From positions 16,781,893 to 16,845,892 of the forward strand of contig OY979721.1 in NCBI GenBank assembly GCA_963855995.1: 64,000 bases of DNA. The letters are read 5' to 3'. The position numbers and the translations under genes were made by a program. Source of the stretch: Muricea muricata (lineage: Eukaryota > Cnidaria > Anthozoa > Malacalcyonacea > Plexauridae). This document shows positions 56,992 through 64,000 of this stretch, in pieces (within the stretch, counting starts at the first letter, position 1; the number at the start of each line of letters is the position of its first letter). The notes under the pieces were generated by a model. The model did no database searches. It was not told the origin of the DNA and saw only the letters and a program-made list of their open reading frames with translations.

Positions 56992-58577
56992 ATGGCGGAC
57001 AGAAATGGTGAAGGCGAGTGGGATAAAAGCAAAAAACGCAAGCATAAGAAACACAAAAAATCCACAAAATCATCCAAGACAGAAGAAAATGCTGAATCTA
57101 AACCTAGCCATGAAGAAGTGCCGACCGAAGCTGCAAGATCTGTTGAGCAATGGTCACGAGGTCAAGAAGAGGAGCTACTAAAAAATGTGAAAAAATACGC
57201 GAGTGAACTGACTGGCAAAGAGCAAACCTCGGCCCGTGTTCAATGGTCTAAAGTGGCCCAAGTTGCCAATTTCACGCAGGTAAAATAAGCGTGACACGAG
57301 ACTGAATAATTAAAGTCTTTATGCAACTCTGTCAAGTCATATTATTACATTATTACTCCCATTACTATTCTAGGCTCGTAGCTCATATTTAATACTATTA
57401 TCTCAAGTTTCTAGCGATGTTGTAGTTAGTCGTTTTAACTAGCAAGCGATTTGGGCTGTTTTAAATTTCATCATGATCACTTGTGATAAGTTCGAGCAAA
57501 AATGAAGCAGGTAAAGCAACTTTTTCAGACCAGTTTCCATGGAAACTATAATGTATGAGTTACCAGAATTAGCCTCACACATGCAAGGGTTATGCCGAGT
57601 GTTTGTAAATCCATTTAAGTGCTTGCGAGTACATTCTGATTACAACCATTTTCAAGCTGTCATTTACCATTTCACTAACACCAAATTTTAAGAAGTTATC
57701 GCAACAAATAGTTTGCCTGCTTAAACTATGTGGGATCAGGAGAGTTACTTATGCCAAGCAAACTGTTTTGGCAGTCGAAATCAGAACTAATGTTTTGGTT
57801 CTTCCCACGTGATGTCTCAAGAGTCAAAACAAATAGTTTCAGTTGACAAACTATGTACTTTTGTTAAACTTGTTGTTGGCAAAGTGCTAAATGGAAGCCA
57901 AAAAATGGTTGTGTTTTGTCACTACCAGTTTGTCAAGCCACAATTTTATTAGTTAATTTAAATAATTTTTTATTAATTAGCTGGAAATGCAAGATAAGTA
58001 CAAGATACTGACAAAAAAAGTCCGTAAGATACGCAGTGTACTGGAAATAACAGAAGATGCCATTATACTACATAAGCAAAGAAAGTTTGTGCCAATCAAG
58101 TCAAACAGGAAGCAACCACCAAGTGCATTCTCGCTGTTTTGTAAAGCAAAGCGTGCAAGCCTTTGTGAAAAACACCCTGAGCTAAAGTTTGTTGAGGTTC
58201 ACAAAAAACTTTGTGAACGATGGAAGGAACTAGCAGATGAAAAACGGCAGAAATACGTTAAGAAAGCAGAAAAAGCAAAATCTATTTTCTACGAAGAAAT
58301 GAAGAAAGTTTATGAGGAACAGGTGTCGAAGATTGCAAAGCCATTGTCTGCTTACGACTTGTGGAAGTCGGAGAGGTTACAAGATGAGGATCTAGATGGA
58401 ACTGAAACAGAAAATGACTTGCTGGTGGAATGGGAAAGTTTACCCAAATCAACAAGAAAAGGTTGGCTTCAAGCTGCAGCTAGTTCAAGAGAGAAATATG
58501 AGTCAGAAGTTGAGAATATAAAAGGTAATAGTGTTCTAAATTCAGGTTTGAAGAGAAAAAGAAACAATGATAGCTGA
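56992..58577 (+). CDS. UBF-like HMG-box protein
   Basis: Two exons, 56992-57279 and 57981-58577, give 294 residues. After a lysine-rich start (KKRKHKKHKKSTKSSK), residues 50-125 resemble the N-terminal region of nucleolar transcription factor UBF: VEQWSRGQEEELLKNVKKYA, WSKVAQVANFTQ, then MQDKYKILTKKVRKIRSVLE, which parallels the human segment ending EISNEVRKFRTLTE. An HMG box follows at about 138-205 (KQPPSAFSLFCKAKRASLCE, LCERWKELADEKRQKYVKKA) and a weaker second box at 214-280 (KPLSAYDLWKSERL, WESLPKSTRKGWLQAAASS). It ends in a KRKR basic tail. Human UBF has six boxes and an acidic tail, so this is much shorter: a reduced UBF, a paralogue, or a different HMG protein. DNA binding in the nucleus or nucleolus is inferred. 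The start follows an AAGATGG context. Confidence 0.75.
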
Positions 58578-60055
58578 AGATGATATAACAAAAATGGTAA
58601 TGTCATTACTTGAAGAGAAAACTTCTTAAGATCCTGAAGAAGAATGTTGCATGGGAGTCATCAGTATCTCTTAAAGTGGAAGCATATTTGTTGTGTGCAT
58701 AGCACTGCATGCGTGTATTATTATATTAGTCTTGTATATCAAGAAAAAAATAGTTCATTTCACTACAAATGGACCATTTAAATGCAACAACATGCATTAA
58801 AAGCGAACTGTGTAAACAAAGATACCATTTCCCGCAATAGTATGTGCACACTTAAATTATCTCATACTTTGAGGTAAACCTGTAATATTAGAAAGATGCA
58901 TCAGGAGTATCAGGAGTATCAAGAACTGTCTTTTTGTTCAAATACACCTTGATTTTATCTTAAATTGCGTATAATCGTACATGAACGTTTTTCGTAGATT
59001 TTCTGAATATCAAGACATACAAACGAAAACAAAGCAATGATAAAAATTGGCATGCCTATTCAGCTAATTGACGGAATTTGATGTAAAGAAATACAAGCAT
59101 TTAATATTAGTCGATTGTTATTGTTCCTGGCCTGTGTCACAGTCTCAATTAAGACTTGAGAGTGAGCTAAGACTGTTTTTCCCAAATAAAAAAAAAGTAG
59201 TGAAGTGTATTACTTCTGTGATTAAGTGTGACTTCACACTTATTCACTTATTCTCACAGTTGAGCAACCACACAATACCCAAACTGGATGGTTTGAAAGC
59301 TACTAACATAATATAAAATTAGTAAGACCGTACATTCAAGTTTAAGCGTGCTAAAAATAGAAAACAATTCTGGGGGGCATGTCCCCGGACCCCTAGCAGC
59401 ACTTGTGCCTTCAGCGGTCGAAGAGCCCCCCTAACTTTTTTCATCTACCTACGGCCTTGATTCACTGCCAGCACAGAATAGAAATTTATCAGAAGGTTCA
59501 CTCTCGTAGAAACCTGTCACCTTTTCATGTTGAAAGTGTAGTGCAGTTTGCTACTTGTTTCCATCATTCAAATGAACGTAATGCTATTTTTCAGCAAGAA
59601 GGATCCTTTGAAATATATTCTAAATTCTCCCTAATTCTAATCGTAATTCTAGCCATAGGCCATAGCAACGCGAAACGACCACCTGTACACATTTTTCAAA
59701 TGAAAATTGTGAAAACAATGCAACATCCGTGTGGTGGATGAAAAATAACAAACTTTATGCTGAATTTCTGCGCCAATGAATTTAAAATATTGTGACGTAC
59801 ATTTGACGGGAAACGACCCACGTCTCGCGAGAGGTCCACGCGACGCGAGCAAGAAAATTTTTAACCACGATTATATATATAGTTACGTTTTTATATACAT
59901 ATACAAAAACACTCACAAACACTTTGAATATCGCTCGGATTGTGATGAAATATCCTCTTGAAAGATAGCAGAATTACAGCTATTGTGTCAGCAAGGTTCA
60001 CGTGATACCAGAAATCCATTTGAACGCTATATTAAAGGTTTTGATGCAGAAAGTT
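58578..60055. other. Spacer between the UBF-like gene and FAM76
   Basis: Bases 59346-59459 are a truncated copy of the element at 37798-38110, with the same CATGTCCCCGGACCCCTAGC core and ACGGCCTTG end. A GC-rich stretch near 59800-59850 with CTCGCGAGAGGTCCACGCGA may belong to the FAM76 promoter. Otherwise nothing is recognised. Confidence 0.55.
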
Positions 60056-62220
60056 ATGAGTAAAAATGAAGGGTTGTTTGCATGTTCAAAATGCCATGGG
60101 CGATTTGCTTTTGAAGAGTTGAGTCGAAGTGAACATCTTTGCAAAGTAAGTCCGGTGTTTCCGTATTTCCTTTGTAAGGATTTTTCAAATGTGTAGTTGA
60201 ATTTTTGTAGATTTTTTGCCGATAGTATTGAACTCTGATTTGTGCTGTCATTAATAGTACCTAGATTTCAATAGCTTGTTCAAGAGCCCCCCCCCCCCCG
60301 GTATTGAGGAACAAATCTTCCAAATCCTGTGTTGTTGAAGCAATCAACAATTTTCCTTTCTGTTGTTTTATAAAACTGTATGTATTCTGTATGATTTGAG
60401 AGGTGATTATGTTGCAGAGTTGTCGACATGCTCACCCTACAGCTTGCTGTATTTATTGTCGCTTGGAGTTCCATATGACGACCATGTATGTCAAAGTGCA
60501 GAGTTGTTTAAATTGTACATTAAATAAAATATTACGTTTGCACCATGATGTAAGTGTGCGCGTGTGTTTCTAGAAAAAAGGTGAAAAGTCCAGTTTGTCC
60601 AAAGTGTGACAGTTCACTGGCAATTCATGGACAGGTAGGTTGCTATCTGTCACTTTATTACTAATATAGCATTTTGTATTTGATGCCAGTATGGTTATTT
60701 TTTAGCCTAAGTGTTGTCAATATTGTAATCTGAGAGCAGCATTTGGTGGAGCACATTGTAACAGGTTTGAATCACAATTACAATGGGTCATTCCAGAAAA
60801 GATCCATACCTACTCTCCCACGAAGGACAGTTCAGTTAGGGAGGAAGAGAAGGGGAGGCATGTAGATCCGCACGTTTTCCAAGGGGTCACATGAAGCCAT
60901 TGTAGTTGGTTAGATGTGTGGAAATTTATTAACAAAGTAAATGCTTGTAAATAAACGAATAATTTAAAACTGGGATCTCCTGTGGGGTGTCCAGTATCTG
61001 TTGGATGTATAGGGGCTGAGGGCTTTTTCCCAAATTTTAGCAATGTTTAAAATTGTCTTGATTGTTACTTTCAATTTATGTTAGGTTAGTTTTACTAGTG
61101 AGATTATTGCCAATTAATGGGTTAAACATTCGAAGTTTTATTTTAGATGTAAAAGTTCTGTAAAGAAATATGGTCCACCTGTCCCTTGTGAGCAGTGTAA
61201 ACTGACATGTGCTTTCAAGAAACCTGATGAAGTTTTAAAAAGGGTAGGAAAATAATTCAATGGGAACGTTGTATTTCATCTTTGCTCATTTTTCCTCTTC
61301 GTGACAGGTGAATGGTAAATTATTGTGCCTACTCTGTACCATGTCATTCAAAAGAATACAACATCGTGAAAAGAAAGCTAAAAAGAGAATGCTTTCAAGT
61401 ACAGAATCATCTGCTGAGGAGAAAAATGATACAAAGGGTGTTAAAAAACAAAAGAAAAAATCAAAAAGTTCTGATGAAACTGGCACTCCAGTTGGTGACA
61501 ATCCATTAAAGCAATTTTATACTTCTCAATCAAGGTATGAGATAATCTCATTTGGGCTTATGTGGTTGTGTAACATTAGGGTGAAGAAACTTAAAGTAAA
61601 CCTTTTTTCATCCAAGTGAAACAGCTAATGAACCTGTGGGAAGTGATCATGTAACAGAATTAACAAAACTTCTTGAAGAGGTAGGAATTGTAATTAAAAC
61701 CACACTTAAATTAGTTCTAGAAAAATGTGACTCTAAACCATATTTTATCATCAGTTAGCTGCAATGAAGAGAAAACTTCAACAAAAAGAACAAATGTTAA
61801 TTGATAAAGAGAAACAACTTACTGAACTAAAGGCAGAAAAGTGGGAAAAAGATAAAGAACATCGACAAAAGATTAGCACAATTCAAAAAGAAAGTATGGA
61901 AAGGTTGAAACTTGTACAGGTAAACATCAACAAGACCAAAAAGAAGCTAGTTTAGCTAGGCAGACTAGATGCCCTATTTTGAACTAAATTTTTGCTTGAA
62001 TTAATTGTTTCAAATATTTAAAGCTCATTAAATGGAAGACTAAATTCATTTCACATTGACACTCAGTTCCGAACTATCACAATGCTATGTGATGCGGTAG
62101 CTCAATTGGTAGAGCATTACTTACCTTTATTTGATTTTTTTAAAACAGGAAGAAAACCGCAATCTCAAAAAGCTGATTGCTCAGTTGTCTAAAGGAACTG
62201 CAAAGGCAGGTTCATCATAA
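60056..62220 (+). CDS. FAM76B: FAM76 family protein
   Basis: Conserved animal protein of poorly known role; vertebrate FAM76B is nuclear-speckle associated. Nine exons: 60056-60145, 60418-60485, 60574-60634, 60706-60764, 61147-61243, 61308-61534, 61617-61680, 61755-61919, 62149-62220; 300 residues. The N-terminal half carries regularly spaced CxxC pairs: LFACSKCHGRFAFEELSRSE, CCIYCRLEF, VCPKCDSS, CCQYCNLRAAFGGAHCNRCK, YGPPVPCEQCKLTCAFKK, then VNGKLLCLLCTMSFKR. A lysine/serine-rich linker (about 140-205) lacks the polyhistidine of vertebrate FAM76B. The C-terminal coiled coil (MKRKLQQKEQMLIDKEKQLT, EENRNLKKLIAQLSKG) closely matches the family. The start at 60056 gives an N-terminus of the usual length; an in-frame upstream ATG at 60044 would add four residues. 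FAM76A and FAM76B cannot be told apart here. Confidence 0.93.
62093..62115 (+). repeat. tRNA 5'-half-like fragment in the last FAM76 intron
   Basis: GCGGTAGCTCAATTGGTAGA followed by GCA is a canonical D-arm with a good A box. No anticodon arm or GGTTCGA-type B box follows, and the exon 9 acceptor is only 35 bases downstream. It is best read as a tRNA-derived (SINE-like) fragment rather than a tRNA gene. Confidence 0.55.
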
Positions 62221-63275
62221 AACAATACCTTTTCTTACATTCTTTGTGGCCACGTCATTAGGCCTTACCAGTATGATTAGAAATATTCCATTGCATTTAC
62301 ATTTGCATGTTCATTCACATATGTAGCCCTAGCGAGGCTGACAATCACATCTCTAGCAACGTTATTTAATATGCAAAGCAAGGGACACTAGGTTGCTAAA
62401 ATTGTTACATTATTTCTACAGCTTCCTGTACAATTACATGAAATAATCACTATGATGTTATTTTTACAGAAACACCATGTAAACTTTATTACTGCACAAA
62501 TTATCACAACTTATTGCTTGCCAATTGTAGAAGTATTTTAGAAAATTTTGGAGCTGATTGCAGCCAGTTGTCCCTTCGATGCAGATATTATCTGATCAGC
62601 ATTACATGTTTGAATAGTGCCAGAGATGTGTCCATCCTAGGCTACTACTATTTTAATGACCATAAGAAAATCATTAGAACTAATAAAAATGGGTCTCAAA
62701 GTAAGCATATACTTATTTTTTGTAAAATTTTTAATATGTTGCATTATAGTTGCGTTTTGTATTGATCACAGTTGTGTGTGTACACTGCATAGTATACAAA
62801 TAATGAATGTTTTTGAGTGCAATGGTAAGAACATTCTCATTCAGTGAAAGATGGAACGTTCGAATCAACAAGTTGAAGAGAATTGCATTGCTCACATTGT
62901 GGTGCCACATTCATAGTTTGCCATTTAATGCATGTTGAATGTGCATGGTAGTAATATTTTGAGTGATTGAAACTAATGAAATTTACCGTGCAATAGAAAA
63001 AATCATGAAAATGGAAATTTTTATTTTATATCATGTGATCGTAAATAGCCAAATAAATTGTGATAATTTGTTCTATAATATTTTTACAAGTTATTTATAT
63101 AATATTTTTTTAACAGATATGATTCTAATTGCATGGTATTGTTCAATAAATCAAAAGCTTTTTTAGCTGTGGTGATTTGGGCTTCCAATTGCCCAATTCC
63201 AGATGCAAGATAGTAGTCAACAAACGTAAATCAATTATTACTGTACAAGCATATGGTATGTTGCTATGTTATTTT
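62221..63275. other. Convergent spacer between FAM76 and the FLASH-like gene
   Basis: 3' regions of both neighbours. ACAGAAACACCATGTAAACT at 62468-62487 weakly echoes the non-core part of the Penelope-like tails. No gene, RNA or clear element is visible. Confidence 0.45.
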
Positions 63276-64000
63276 TCAACTAGTATCCTGATTGGACTTA
63301 GCTTGCTGTTTCTTTGCATATCTAGTTCTTCTCTTCATCTCAATATCTTGTAATCTCTTTATTTCTGCGTCCTTCCGTGTAATTTCATTCCGAGCTGTTA
63401 GATATAGTGATGAAATATTCCTTTTTAATATCTCATTTTGATCTTTGAGGTCACCATTCTAAAACCATTTTTAAAGCCATTACTGTAGTAAAGTTAGAGT
63501 AAGCTTTACAAAATTAAAGTTATTATGCAGAACACTTCATTATTACCTCCTTTTGCAAGTCAGCAATTGTTAATTCCAGTTTTTCACACTTTATTTTCAT
63601 CTAAACAAAAACAATAGGCAACACAAATATAGATATTGTAACCTCTATTGGGGAGTAAGAAATGATTTTTTTGTTTCAGAAATATTGGAGAGAAAACTCC
63701 CCTGCCCCACCCAAAAACCAAAACGTGAACAGCAATGCTAACTTGAAAGAAATAAGTAAAAAGCCGCATAGGCGAAGATCAAACTCTCATCAAACCAAAT
63801 TGAACTATGTACCACTGCAATGTCAGAGCTTGCTGGAAAAATGCCGTTAATTATTAATCAGATTGGGCACTTTGGTTTGACTGACATCCGATTGACCCAT
63901 CCAAATTGACAATGTACATGTACTAACCTCGTCATAAGAGACTTTTTGAGTTTCATCAAATTCAAGGTCTCCATACAAGTCCACATCTGTAATCTCATCG
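63276..64000 (-). CDS. FLASH/CASP8AP2-like N-terminal coiled-coil protein, 3' part
   Basis: Three minus-strand exons: 64000-63928 (continuing beyond the window), 63600-63547 and 63458-63276 with the stop at 63276-63278; about 84 residues are visible. The pieces DVDLYGDLEFDETQKVSYDE, MKIKCEKLELTIADLQKE, and NGDLKDQNEILKRNISSLYL plus TARNEITRKDAEIKRLQ follow the order and wording of the human CASP8AP2 (FLASH) N-terminus (LYEEIL..., then [20 protein letters not shown]). That region mediates dimerisation and histone pre-mRNA processing. Here the protein ends about 20 residues after the coiled coil, whereas FLASH continues for well over a thousand residues. It may be a short FLASH-related protein or a short isoform. 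The match is by recognition only. Confidence 0.6.

Noticed and set aside
62093-62165. Possible tRNA gene
   Set aside because: Only the D-arm is convincing; no anticodon stem, T-arm or acceptor pairing within 75 bases.

Overview
This is animal nuclear DNA: AT-rich, intron-dense, with GT-AG introns and UTRs. Nine genes are read at good or fair confidence from exon-by-exon matches to conserved families, and two more (a UBF-like protein and an ankyrin protein) at lower confidence. Gene content (TRPA channel, CNKSR scaffold, a RING/TRAF-finger/kelch protein), vertebrate-like exon sequences and many short inverted-repeat transposons suggest an early-branching metazoan, most likely a cnidarian. That assignment is inference; the species cannot be fixed from the window alone.

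Layout. 403-2329 (+): last five exons of an AP endonuclease (APEX1). 4040-12773 (+): a 20-exon CNKSR-type Ras/MAPK scaffold (SAM, CRIC, PDZ, PH) with very long acidic linkers. 13887-29616 (+): a complete 30-exon MSH2 mismatch-repair gene, whose 4.3-kb intron 26 holds a whole five-exon gene on the other strand (24434-27128, -) for a RING/TRAF-finger/kelch protein. 30874-41773 (+): a complete 21-exon TRPA-type ankyrin cation channel. 44362-50894 (+): a complete 14-exon CTU1 (cytosolic tRNA 2-thiolation). 51831-52310 (-): a one-exon ankyrin protein. 53623-54635 (+): dynein light chain Tctex-type (DYNLT1/3). 56992-58577 (+): a two-exon UBF-like HMG-box protein. 60056-62220 (+): FAM76. 63276-64000 (-): the 3' end of a gene resembling the N-terminal coiled coil of FLASH/CASP8AP2. 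The genes are ordinary, mutually independent housekeeping or signalling genes; no operon-like organisation is implied.

Mobile DNA sits mostly in introns and spacers. The most striking insertion is in TRPA intron 8: two nearly identical, head-to-head copies of the 3' part of a Penelope-like retroelement (GIY-YIG endonuclease end) bounded by a 12-bp target duplication, each arm ending in a hammerhead-ribozyme-like core. Degraded sequences with related hammerhead-like cores recur at about 1.1, 18.3, 31.2, 47.5 and 55.9 kb, and a distinct one lies at 43.7 kb. Other elements are short inverted-repeat transposons with readable target duplications (CTTTATAG at 1504-2181, AACTT at 14141-14257, TTAA at 18988-19342, TA at 20438-21610 and 49256-49494, GGATC at 55259-55908), a fold-back Tc1/mariner derivative, and two LINE fragments.

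All exon boundaries were placed by eye from splice consensus, reading phase and remembered family sequences. No search or alignment program was run, so similarity statements are recognition, not scores.
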